64,000 nt of DNA from Neostapfia colusana (taxonomy: Eukaryota; Streptophyta; Magnoliopsida; Poales; Poaceae): assembly GCA_030760725.1 (NCBI GenBank), contig JASWHV010000003.1:56806517-56870516 (forward strand), read 5' to 3'. Every line of letters starts with the position of its first letter. Positions within the stretch are counted from its first letter, which is position 1. This document shows positions 1 to 8,854 of the stretch, in pieces. Position numbers and translations under genes: made by a program. The notes beneath the pieces are model-generated. The model saw only the letters and a program-made list of their open reading frames with translations, did no database searches and was not told the DNA's origin.

Positions 1-30
1 TTATTCATATACATATTTGGGACTTTTACA
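1..30 (-). repeat. Edge of 3' LTR of Element A
   Basis: The first 30 bases match the end of the long LTR at 22087-26404 (compare 26375-26404): both end GGGACTTTTACA on the plus strand, so on the minus strand the LTR begins TGTAAAAGTCCC. This is the start of the 3' LTR of the minus-strand element whose integrase lies at 95-1428. The rest lies left of the window. Confidence 0.8.
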
Positions 31-43
31 TTCCTCTCCCCTT
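31..43 (-). promoter_or_regulatory. Polypurine tract of Element A
   Basis: On the minus strand the bases directly before the LTR read AAGGGGAGAGGAA, an unbroken purine run. Its position, touching the LTR start and downstream of the pol stop, is where plus-strand DNA synthesis of an LTR retrotransposon is primed. Confidence 0.75.
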
Positions 44-94
44 AAAAGAATCTCGTCCTGAGATTACAAAAAAAGAACGAGATGGGAGAAGTAA

Positions 95-1428
95 TTACAA
101 ACTGTACAAAGCTAAAAGTTCCGGATAATTGGTGCAGAGGTAATCTTCTCTTTCCCACGTCGCCTCTTCCGTGGTATGATTACTCCACAACACCTTGTAG
201 AATTTTATCGTCCGGTTTCGGGTTACCCGGGTATTTTCATCTACAATCTGAACCAGTCGCTCGTTGTACGTAAGGTCCGGTTTCAATTCATTGATTTCTT
301 CGGTGCGGACATCAGCGGTGAATTTGAGGCACTTCCACAGCTGTGACACATGAAATACGTCATGAACACCCGCAAAACATGCCGGTAGTTCCACCCGATA
401 GGCTACGGATCCGCACTTCTCCGTCATAGCAAAAGGACCTATAAAGCGGGGAGTGAGTTTCCCCTTTACACCGAACCAGTGAATTCCCTTCATCGGAGAT
501 ATACGAAGGTAAACGTGCTCTCCGACGTCGAAATGCAATGGCCTACGCCTTTGATCAGTGTAGCTCTTCTGTCGGGATTGTGCAGCCTTCAAATTCTCTT
601 ATATCAACCGAACTCGGTCTTCGGCTTTGTTCACAAGATCAATCCAGAACAGTACTCTTTTGCCGGACTCACACCAATTCAGCGGTGTGCGACACTTCCG
701 GCCGTAGAGAGCTTCATACAGTGCCAATTTAGTACTCGCTTAATACCCATTGTTGTATGAAGACTCCGCCAATGGTAAGTGATCATCCCAATGCTTACCA
801 TGGTGGATGGCACACGCCCTGAACATGTCTTCTAGCACTTGGTTCACCCTCTCAGTTTGTCCATCGATCTGAGGGTGATATGCGGAGCTCATAATCAGCT
901 TGGTGCCCAACGAGGCGTGCAGTTGCTCCCAGAAACAAGCAACAAACAGCGCACTTCAATCTGAAATGATGGTCTTCAGGACACCATGCGAGCATATAAT
1001 TTTTGGTATGTATAACTCCGCATATTGCTTGGCCTGATAATGAGTGTTCACCGGTATGAAATGAGCTGATTTTGTCAACCGGTCGACGGTCACCCATATC
1101 GAGCCATGCTTCTAGGATGTGAGCGGTAATCTGATGATGAAATCCATACTCACATCCTCCCACTTCTACGCCGGTATCTTAAGTGGTTGTAGCGGTCCGG
1201 CTTTCTGCATATGATCAGCCTTGACCTGTCTACACGTATCACACTCGGATACGTACTTAGCAATTTCCCTCTTCATCCACGTCCACCAAAATTTCTGTTT
1301 CAAATCTTGGTACATCTTATTGCTGCCGGGATGAATGGAAAACTTCGACAGGTGGGATTAATCCAAGATCTTCTTCCGGAGTTTCATATTACGTGGTACC
1401 ACTATACGGTCGTTAAACCATATCGTAC
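95..1428 (-). pseudogene. Element A: integrase with chromodomain (3' end of gypsy pol)
   Basis: This is the 3' end of a Ty3/gypsy polyprotein, coding for the enzyme that inserts element cDNA. Reading the minus strand from 1428: an H2C2 zinc-binding region with the CDTCRQ motif (about 1420-1205), the catalytic core with VTVDRLTKSAHF, TIISD and HPQIDGQTERVN segments (about 1120-830), and from 592 to 95 a C-terminal domain (GKLTPRFIGPF, DVFHVSQLWK) ending in a chromodomain-like segment with the EEATWE motif. The chromodomain puts it with Tekay/Del-type chromoviruses. The core is not one open frame: shifts and stops break it. It is separated from its RT by Element 1. The last 165 codons are open. 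Confidence 0.88.
1424..1428. repeat. Target-site duplication CGTAC, left copy (Element 1)
   Basis: CGTAC precedes the LTR start TG at 1429 and recurs at 9934-9938 just after the LTR end CA. The 5-bp duplication proves that 1429-9933 is one insertion event in Element A. Confidence 0.95.
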
Positions 1429-1501
1429 TGCCGGTACCCTCGATACGGGGTACCCCCACGCACAGGGAGAAATGCCTAAGGAACTCGCCCTTCTCTGCAG
1501 G

Positions 1502-1815
1502 GAGAGCTCCGAAGGCGCCACGTGTCCAGCGGGGCCGGACCTCCCTCTCCTCAGAGGAGAGCTCCGGGCCCGCCACATGGCCAGCAGAAGCCAGACGTCC
1601 CCCCTCCGTGGGGAGAGCTCCGAAGGCTCCACGTGTCCCCCGGGCCGGACCTCCCTCTCCTCAGAGGAGAGCTCTGGGCCCGCCACGTGGCCAACAGAAG
1701 CCAGACCTCCCCCCTCCGCGGGGAGAGCTCCGAGGGCTCCACGTGTCCCGCGGGGCCGAACCTCCCTCTCCTCAGAGGAGAGCTCCGGCCTCGCCACGTG
1801 GCCAGCAGAGCTACG
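1502..1815 (+). repeat. ~110-bp tandem repeats with G-box (CACGTG) cores in the U3 of Element 1
   Basis: About three units start at GAGAGCTCCGAAGG (1502, 1613, 1723). Each typically holds CCACGTGTCC, a CTCCTCAGAGGAGAG palindrome and GCCACGTGGCC. CACGTG is the palindromic core bound by plant bZIP and bHLH factors (established knowledge). Placement upstream of the TATA box suggests an enhancer array; that role is inference. Confidence 0.8.
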
Positions 1816-2178
1816 CTGCCTGTCCCCGCGCGGTAGGCAGCAGGAATAAAGACGCGCCATACCTTGCTCATACAAGGTATTCAAGGCCCGCGCCTTCCCA
1901 AGGCGCGGAGACGCGGGCACGCCTCTGTCAGGTGCCGTTGCACCCAGTCACATCGCAGACTGGCACGCCGTGTCAGAGCCTGCCCGCCAATAAACACAGC
2001 GACAAGACATCCCCTGCCATCATCAACCACTACGACTAGCTTGCGGCATGGGCAGGGCGGCCGAACGAAGACTCGGAAGCCTTCGCCAGAGACAACTACC
2101 GGCATAACTGCGGATACGGTAGATGGCAGGCAATCTCCCCGGGACCACCTGTCGGGTCCCGGGCCCACCTTGTAAGCC

Positions 2179-2209
2179 ACCCGAGCCTTGGACTATAAAA
2201 GGCTCGGGT
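2179..2209 (+). promoter_or_regulatory. LTR core promoter: TATA box inside an 11-bp inverted repeat
   Basis: ACCCGAGCCTT (2179-2189) pairs perfectly with AAGGCTCGGGT (2199-2209); the CTATAAAAGG TATA box overlaps the 9-nt loop and right arm. The same arrangement occurs in the other LTRs of this family. Transcription would start about 30 bp downstream. Confidence 0.75.
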
Positions 2210-2496
2210 AGGCAATGTTAGCAATGGTTCGAACTCTGTTGGTTCGCCTCTTACACACCCTCAAGCTCAGGACTCCGGTTCTTAGCAGCAAGCAATACAG
2301 CGAGCATCTCTGCTCACTGTGGACGTAGGGTTTTACGCTCCGGTGGCCTGAACCACGTAAAACTCCCCGTGTCAAGCTTCTCCCTCAATCGTCCCTGACG
2401 CTGAACCTCTCCGCGAGTGACTAGCTTCTCCGAAAAAGAACCTCCGCGGGCTGCCAAGAGCAGGCCCGGGGGAAGTGTCGGCTACACACTTCGACA

Positions 2497-2514
2497 TTTG
2501 GCGTGCCAGGAAGG
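2497..2514 (+). promoter_or_regulatory. Primer-binding-site region of Element 1
   Basis: TTTGGCGTGCCAGGAAGG follows the LTR end directly. Elements 2 and 3 have TTTGGCGCGCCAGG and TTTGTCGCGCCAGG at the same place. Position and the TGG start fit a tRNA primer site, but I cannot name the tRNA. Confidence 0.55.
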
Positions 2515-2552
2515 GGGCTTTTCCTTTGCGCGACGAGCTTCTGCCGGCGAAG

Positions 2553-4269
2553 ATGACAAAGCTTCCTTCAGCGGCAAGCTCTCCTCCCCCACGTTCGCGA
2601 CGAACGGTGACTAGCGGGGACTACGTCTCGACATACTCTGGACGGAGTGTGTCCGCGCAAGCTGGAAGCCAGCAGCCGACTCCGGCGGCGCCGACTCCGG
2701 CAATGCAGGCTCCAACGAGCATGAGATCCTCTGCAGCTTTGAGCGTCCCCCATGGGGGCGCGCTAGCTGCAGCAAGAGCGCTACTGCGCAATCCACCTGC
2801 TGGGGACGCGCCTCAGTCAGCGACCCAGCAGTGGATTCGCGAGGTAGACCGTCTCGTCGTCGCTGCCGCAAACCCTCGACTTCGGCGGGGACGACGTCCC
2901 GGCCAACCGGCTGTGTCGCTGACGCGCACGCCAACGGTTGACGGGCAGACGGCGGATTCCCGCTCCACCAGGCTCCCATCGACGGACCTGAGGACGGAGC
3001 TGGAACGATGCCACTTGGGCGAAGATGCCCGAGTGTTCATTGAGCGACGACGAGAAAGGCGTCGCAACCAGGAGGCTGGCGACAGCATGTCGACTGCCTC
3101 AACCCAGCCTGAGGCGCAGACGTTCACCACGTGATCTCTTCCCCAGGCATACGCCACGCAGCATATGCCCTGCAAACGGAGCCCCCGGTCTATGGCGCAG
3201 CCTTGCCCATACCGGGGTACACAGTGCCAGCAGCGAACCAAGCGTTCGCGGCACCAACGCCTCAGCAACAGGAGCAGGATGTGCGGCCCTAGTGCCACAC
3301 CTTCGCTTTGTGAGATGGCCGCGCAAGTTCAGGCCACACCTGCCCGAGAAGTACGATGGCAGTGTCAACCCGGCGGAGTTCCTCCAAATCTACTCCACCG
3401 CCATCCTTGCTGCAGGAGGGGATGAGGCCGTCATGGCCAACTACTTCCCCGTCGCCTTGACCGACTCAGCCCGGTCTTGGCTTATGAACCTCCCCCAGGG
3501 TTCCATAACCTCTTGGGGAGAGCTCTGGCAGCAGTTCATTGCTAACTTCGGCAGCTCCTACACCCGGCCTGGCACGGAGCTCGACCTCCACGGCATCCAG
3601 CAACAACCTGGAGATACGCTGCACTCCTTCATCCAGCGGTTCTCCCAGGTGCGGAACACAATCCCGCATATCCAAAATGCTTCTGTGGTGGTGGCGTTCT
3701 GGCAGGGTGTACGGGACAAGAAGATACTTGAGAAGCTCGCGACCAGAGAGGTTCGCGACGTCTCAGAGCTCTTCAGCCTGGCGGACAAGTGCGCCAGGGC
3801 AGCAGAAGGGCGGAACTGGCACTCACTACCAGCCTCCGAGTCAGGAGGACAGCCCGGATCTGGCGCTGCTTCCCATGGAAGCAGCAAGAAGATCAAGAAC
3901 CAGGGCGGTGGCAAGATGAAGCCACCGACCGCGGCTCCCGTTGCTGCAGCAGATGCACCCAGTGGAGCTCGGGGGCCACGCCCTGACAAAAGGCAGCGAC
4001 AGTCACCAGCCCCAGATGGTGACCAAGGCGAGCCATGTCCCGTGCACGACACCAGCTACCATACGGCTGCTGAGTACCGGGAGATTCAGAAGCTTGTAGA
4101 GCGCTTCCGCAAAGGGAGGAATCTGCGAGCTGATGCCCCACCCTTCCGTCAAAGGGAGGGCAAGCAGAAGGTCGATGCCCCAGACAAACGTCGGCGACCA
4201 GGCGGGGTTTCAGGAGCCTCAGCGCGCCATAAAGACGGTACACAACTACGAGGACTCCAGCTCCAGTGA
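2553..4269 (+). pseudogene. Element 1 gag (capsid/nucleocapsid), broken
   Basis: Gag forms the particle in which the element is copied. The likely start is ATG 2553 (MTKLPSAASS), shared with Elements 2 and 3. An arginine-rich N-terminal part is followed from about 3297 by a retrotransposon gag domain (EKYDGSVNPAEFLQIY, SARSWLMNLP, FIQRFSQVRNTIP, QGVRDKKILEKLATREV). Near 4036 is a degraded zinc-knuckle variant, CPVHDTSYHTAAEY, whose last Cys is Tyr. Lesions: a CGA to TGA stop at 3135, a 13-bp deletion near 3163 that shifts frame, and a stop at 4267. The downstream protease coding present in Element 3 is deleted just after 4290. Confidence 0.9.
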
Positions 4270-4642
4270 CGACGAGTCAGGACGGTAACCGACTAGGGCT
4301 GCCCCAAAAGATTTGTGGAGACTGCACTGCTGCGGTAACAGCCTTGGAGAAGCTCCAGGCAGTTGCAGCAGCCCAAGCACCAGCCCCCGGCGGTGCAGAA
4401 CCGTGACAGCTCCACCCGAGTGCACGCCTCTGTGCCTCGGCCTCACCTCCCGGGGGCCGCTCAGGATCCGTCAACCTCCTGTCGGCCTGAGCCAATGGAG
4501 GAAGACATCCTGGGTCTCCCAAGAAGAGTCCGGGTCCTCCTACCTCTTGTGGGCCTGAGCTGAAAGGGCCTCGGGTCTCCCGGGAGAAGCCGCGCAGGAC
4601 TCGCTCCAGTGTGATGATATCGACCTCGTCGGCGAGGCACGA
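4270..4642 (+). pseudogene. Element 1: residue of the protease/pol junction
   Basis: About 550 bp that code for protease in Element 3 (roughly 41025-41575) are missing here at about 4290-4310; Element 2 lacks the same stretch. What follows (TTGTGGAGACTGCACTGC onward) matches the region just after the Element 3 protease, then leads into the integrase tail. No open frame is supported. Confidence 0.7.
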
Positions 4643-4909
4643 TTGCAGGCAACACCGCACAACGCATGGCCCCGGCTGGTGCTCCGGCACTACCGCCAAA
4701 GGACCAAGCGCGTTTGGGAGCTGCAAGAAGGCAACCTGGTGCCGCGGTGCATACTTTCCTGCGAAGGACCTATAAACTCTCCCCCAGCCGGGAAGGTCCT
4801 TTCCGAGCCACGAAAGTTGCCGTCCCAGGTACATACGTCTTTCCACCAAGGACGGGATCCGCTCCCGAACCCTTGGAGCATGGAACATCACAGTAAGTTC
4901 TACCTCCTG
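4643..4909 (+). pseudogene. Element 1: integrase C-terminal tail remnant
   Basis: The frame reads RHYRQRTKRVWELQ, then GNLVPRCILS and DPLPNPWSMEHHSKFYL. Tat-clade gypsy integrases end this way (a GDLVLRRVL-like segment, then LPNPWNIEHLRKFYP). It sits directly after the protease region with no RT, RNase H or integrase core between, so the family arose by one large internal deletion. The better preserved copy is in Element 3. Divergence and missing upstream sequence make it non-functional. Confidence 0.8.
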
Positions 4910-5790
4910 AGCATTAGTAGAACAGGCCTTTACCTTTCTGTAATAGATTCCATAGAGTCTAGGAACAGCGCTCGGAGCAGCTAAGCCTCAGGGGACGGTC
5001 CAGGACTACGTCCAGCTTGGCCTGGTTCCGACCCCAAGCGCGTAGAGTCTTGCTTCCCTTCTTAATGGGGCGGGTCGTTGCCTCCATGTACAGCCTGCCT
5101 TCCTCCTATGGGCATTTACACAGAAACCTGTTTTACCACGCTCTCACTTACGTGCTCATTTAAATTACACATTAATTTCTATGACCGCACTTTCTATGTA
5201 TGCTCACCGTACATTTAGCTCCCCTTTCCCGCTCTCATCCATAGTCAGCATTTGCTATCCTACCGAAGGCGGTTGCGCTTGAGGCACCTGTCGATGGCCA
5301 GGGGGCCTTTCGGGCCTCCCCCAGTCAGGTGTTGCGGTGCTAGTTGGTCACCTCCAGGAAAGGCCTGCACCGTGCATGGGGGGTCCAGGGTGCGTAGCCT
5401 GCTTAGCCGGTTCCGACCCAAAGCGTGTGCACCCTGCCCTTCAGAGGTCCAGGGGAGTACAGCCGCTTTGCCTGATTCCGTACCCAAAGCCTGTGCACTC
5501 TACTTTCCCGGCGTACGGTCCGGTACTAGGGGTCGGACGGTCGTACCCTGACCTCGGAGGGAGCCGGAGTCCCGGTGCCTCGCGCACAGAATTGCCCAAG
5601 CCCCGTATACCGGACTAGGACCGTAAGCCGAATAAGACTAAGAGACGGGGAGGGGAGAACCCCCCGAGGAGAATTACGCTTCCTCTACCTGTGTGCAGGA
5701 CCTCCAGGTTCTAGCTACGGGGACCGCATGAAGGGGGGGGGAGCTATCGACTACTCCAGCGCAAGACCGGAGGATCCGGGTTTCGCCCTT
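4910..5790. other. Element 1 internal non-coding region
   Basis: Conserved with Element 3 (about 42112-43040) and, inverted, Element 2 (about 26405-27070). It holds an AT-rich island near 5150-5220 between GC-rich flanks. I see no coding region. Long 3' untranslated regions between integrase and polypurine tract are usual for Tat elements. Confidence 0.6.
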
Positions 5791-5794
5791 TCTG

Positions 5795-6050
5795 CAGGGA
5801 CGAGTCCCGAAGGCCCCACGTGTCCAGCGGGGCCGGAGCTCCCCTCTCCTCAGGAGGAGCTCCAGGCCTGCCACGTGGCCGGCAGAAGCCAGACCTCCCC
5901 CTCCGCGGGGAGAGCTCCGAAGGCTCCATGTGTCCCACGGGGCCGGACCTCCCTCTCCTCAGAGGGGAGCTCCGGGCCTGCCACGTGGTCGGCAGATCCG
6001 GACCTCCCCGTTCTCATGGGGCGAGTTCCGGAGACCTCCGGGGCCCTTAA
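5795..6050 (+). repeat. Internal copy of the CACGTG tandem array, Element 1
   Basis: Two to three units like those of the LTR U3 (CCCACGTGTCCAGCGGGGCC, CTCCTCAG, GCCACGTGGCC) lie inside the element, beyond the 3' end of the antisense gene. Element 3 has the same at about 43045-43300. In Element 2 the equivalent stretch was lost when F1 was truncated. Confidence 0.75.
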
Positions 6051-6192
6051 CACAATAAGGACCCGGGAAGGTGTCTGTGCAGAGCTTCAAGATTGGTGAA
6101 GGCCTCTGAGTACCTTGCGGAGCTAAGGGCTCGGCCAGGCCAAGCCAAGAAGAAGACAAGAGCACATAGACACAGAAAGTCACAAGAGTCTA

Positions 6193-6198
6193 TTTATT
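6193..6198 (-). terminator. Polyadenylation signal of the antisense gene (Element 1)
   Basis: AATAAA on the minus strand, about 55 nt past the stop codon at 6252. Element 2 keeps the same signal at 20222-20227 in matching sequence context. Confidence 0.6.
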
Positions 6199-6251
6199 CA
6201 AGGCTCCATGAGCTGGACTACAGACTCAATAAAAAAAAGGAGATACAAGTC

Positions 6252-8359
6252 CTAGGGTTCTCCTGGCTCGCGCCGGAACCTAGAGGCTACAAGGGCGGCC
6301 ACGTCCCCGACTTCAGCCTTGGTGGCTTCCTCCCGCTCCGCGGCAGGGCCCTGTCTCGCTGGCTCTAGTGAGAAGGAAGGGTCCTGACTCCGGAAGCATG
6401 CCAACGCGTGCGTGGCAACCTCCACGGCCAGGCCCCGTCCCTCTGCCTCGAGCTCGCCGGTGACAACCACATCTAGCCGGCTCAACTTGGCGCCGATTGA
6501 ATCGAGCGCGGGGATCACCTCGGCCACCTTCAGCACAGGGGCCGCTGTCTTCACCGGGCTAAAGCCAAGGGGGACCAGGCCGGACCCTGCCTGGTCGATG
6601 AAGCTCGAGACCGCACGGGCCTCTGAAGACCGCAAGGCCAAGAGCTCCTCTACCTCGCGGCGGGCTGCCAGCAAGGTGTCGTGGCTCCCCTCGGAGAATT
6701 CCTTCTCCTTGGCTGCTAGAGAGCTTTCCCAAAGGTGGAGAGACTGGGCAAGCCGCTCCAACTCTGAAGCCTGGAAGTCGGCAGCCAGCTCCCGATCCAG
6801 GATCGACTGGCGCTCCCGGGAGACCTGCTCCTCCCTCGTGGCAAGGTCTACCATCCGGGCCTCTAGCTCTGTAGCCCGGGCTCGCAGGTCGCCCTCGCCC
6901 GCCGCCAGCCGCGTGGCGACTTTCTCCGCCTCGACCGCCACGGAGCGCTCCTGATCCGCAACGGCGCGCTCACAGCGCGCCAGCCTCTGCCGCACCTCCT
7001 CCAGGGCAGAGAAGTTCTCCTCAGCCCGGGCATGTGCCTCAAGGGCCTCCTTGTGGAGCCGTCGCGTCTCAGAGTCCAGACGGTCGACGGCCCACTTCTG
7101 TCGGTCGAGGAGCACCTCCATGATATCAAGCGACTCCCGCCTGGAGTCGAGCTCCCCCTTGACCTTCTCGGTCCGCTCCCTCAAAAGGCTCTCCCAGGTG
7201 AGGAGGCGATCCCTCTCAACCACCTGCTCCTCCCTCTCGCGACCGAGCGCGGCCAAGACCTGCCGGACACTCGTCTGGGCGAGCACGAGGGCGTCTGCCA
7301 GGGGCAGCGGGGCAGCAGAGGCCGGAGCGGCGCCCCCGACCTCCTCCATCACATCGTCTTCAGGAGAAGTCGACGCACCGGCAACCGGGATGAGACGTCG
7401 GTCAGGAAAAGCCGGTGCTGGGACAGGCTCGCTCCCATCACGCCCTGGTTCGTTGTGCACCGTAAGGCCCGTGGCAGTTCCTTCCGCTCCGGCAACAGGA
7501 GGCGGGAATTCGACAGTTGGACCCGCCGAACCCACACCGATAGCTGGCTCCTGGGCCGGTGAAGAAGGTCGAGTGGGAGGAGTCGACGCTGCCATAGAAG
7601 CCGGGCTGACCGGCACAGGAGGAACTTGCGCTGGCTCGGGGGCCGCGGCGACCGTCTCGGAAAGAGGAGTCGACGCTGCCATAGAAGCCGGGCTCACCGG
7701 CACAGGAGGAACTTGCGCTGGCTTGGGGACCGCGGCGACCGTCTCGACTTCCAAGCGCTGCGGCGCAGACCCCCCGTCAGTCGGGGATGGCCGGGAAACG
7801 GGAGCGTTACCAGCACTCGGGGAGTCCCTACAAACATGGGAAACTCCTAAGTTAAGAAAAGACGAAGACAACAGAGGCTATAGAATCCGGTAGGTGTCGC
7901 TTACCGAGAGACATGAGCATTCCAACGGGCTCTGAACCCCAGCTTCCGAGCTGGGGTAGGTCCACTAGAGCCCGCCGTCGTCGCTGACGGCTGCCCCGCA
8001 GTCGCCCGGGCTGGCGGAGCAGGGGGTGCTTCTGAATCCCCCTTGGATGCCGGCCCAGCTCCTGAAGCCCGGGGCACCTGAGCTCTTGGATCGCCCCTGG
8101 GCATCGACGCGCCAGCAGTTTCCCTCGAGCCTCCACCGCCTGAGGAGGGAGGACGCGACGCCTGGGAACTTTCAGCCCGTCGTCGCTCAAGAGGAGTCCC
8201 ATCGGGATGATGAGCCCGATACCTCTTGGGGTTGCCATCGGACGGGGCGCCATCTCCAGAAGCAGGGCGCGCAGGTGCCCTGGATCCCTGACTCGGCGCA
8301 GACGCCGATGCCGGAGGAGATCGAGCGTGCTTCTTCTCCAGAGGCGGGTTGGAAGCCAT
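6252..8359 (-). CDS. Element 1 antisense gene: spliced coiled-coil protein, intact
   Basis: Two exons on the strand opposite gag: 8359-7905 and 7827-6252, joined across a 77-nt GT-AG intron, giving 676 codons. The start MASNPP is shared by all three elements, and a TTTTAAAAGGG box lies about 100 bp upstream. Residues 1 to ~320 are basic, then Pro/Ala/Ser-rich, with a 29-residue tandem duplication (PKPAQVPPVPVSPASMAAST). Residues ~325-560 are charged heptad-like sequence, best read as a long coiled coil. A conserved C-terminal part includes ARAVSSFIDQAGSG and SIGAKLSRLD. No catalytic motif is seen. Compared with Element 3 it lacks the N-terminal Transposase_28-like region, removed without touching the start. 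Antisense genes are known in plant LTR elements such as Grande; the role here is unknown, perhaps self-association or control of sense RNA. Confidence 0.72.
7581..7754 (-). repeat. 87-bp tandem duplication in the antisense gene
   Basis: Two copies of an 87-bp unit (starting about 7581 and 7668) duplicate 29 codons and keep the frame. Element 2 has only one copy, so the duplication is specific to Element 1 or its sub-lineage. Confidence 0.8.
7828..7904 (-). other. Intron of the antisense gene (Element 1)
   Basis: The donor is CTCTCG/GTAAGC and the acceptor TTTGTAG/GGACTC, 77 nt apart, interrupting an Arg codon after its second base. Unspliced, the frame stops at the TAA inside the donor; spliced, it continues into exon 2. 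Element 3 has matching sites 79 nt apart. Confidence 0.72.
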
Positions 8360-8460
8360 GGAAGGAGAGGGCTCAAGAACAGGGAAGACAAAGGCGCAAG
8401 AACTCAAGGAAGGTGCAAGCGCTGGGAAGTGCGAAGGGAAGCCGCGATGCGGGTAAGATC

Positions 8461-8471
8461 CCCTTTTAAAA
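8461..8471 (-). promoter_or_regulatory. TATA-like box of the antisense gene (Element 1)
   Basis: TTTTAAAAGGG on the minus strand, about 100 bp upstream of ATG 8359. Related sequence is conserved in Element 2 (18183-18192) and Element 3 (46823-46833), in the same place relative to MASN. Confidence 0.5.
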
Positions 8472-8474
8472 CTT

Positions 8475-8854
8475 CCCAGGTGCGATTCAAAGCGATTTGA
8501 AACTCTTCGAAAACGTCGCTTGGGCAACCGCTTCGGCTCCAAGACCAAGCGTCGATGACAAGTGGACCCAAGTCGTCTAGCTGAAGCGGTGGGCCAAGAA
8601 GTCAGTCTCCCAAGGAGACGAGTCGGCAAGACGGTTCGGCGGTTCCCGAAAAAGGCACTGCGACGTGCAGATGTGGCAGCCTTGGGAACCGCCACAGTAA
8701 AAGCAACCATCAAGTGGGCGCACGCTCCCACGATCCCGTGACTGTTCGTGCTCCGACAACGGTCAATGCGGGGCTTAGAGAAGGTGCGCGGAATGGAAGA
8801 GACGGAGGCCCCACCCTGGGCTCACTATCTCCCCCGAGATGGGCCGGGGGCCAC
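8475..8854. other. Element 1 region between antisense promoter and 3' LTR
   Basis: About 380 bp conserved in all three elements, with no open frame I support. Its last bases, GATGGGCCGGGGGCCAC (8838-8854), abut the LTR and occupy the polypurine-tract position, though they are G/C-rich rather than pure purine. Antisense transcription would start at its left end. Confidence 0.55.

Larger units (their letters stand above)
1429..2496 (+). repeat. Element 1 5' LTR
   Basis: Starts TGCCGGTACCCTCG and ends CTTCGACA. The 3' LTR begins TGTCGGTACCC, so the third base has mutated here. From 5' to 3' it holds a ~110-bp tandem array rich in CACGTG, a spacer, a TATA box in an inverted repeat (2179-2209), and the R/U5 part. 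Small open frames on both strands are by-products of the GC-rich tandem repeats. Confidence 0.95.

Noticed and set aside
1992..1997. AATAAA in the Element 1 LTR as its polyadenylation signal
   Set aside because: It lies upstream of the TATA box, so it would not be in the 3' end of an LTR-initiated transcript.
1211..2175. Overlapping open frames on both strands in the LTR, repeated at 8748-9616, 17220-17973, 29843-30480, 38090-38752 and 47201-47747
   Set aside because: They arise from GC-rich ~110-bp tandem units open in several frames on both strands, lie in LTRs, and show no domain; the frames differ between LTR copies.
2497..2514. Assigning the primer site of Elements 1-3 to a specific tRNA
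   Set aside because: TTTGGCGCGCCAGG has the right position, but I could not match it confidently to a tRNA 3' end from memory.
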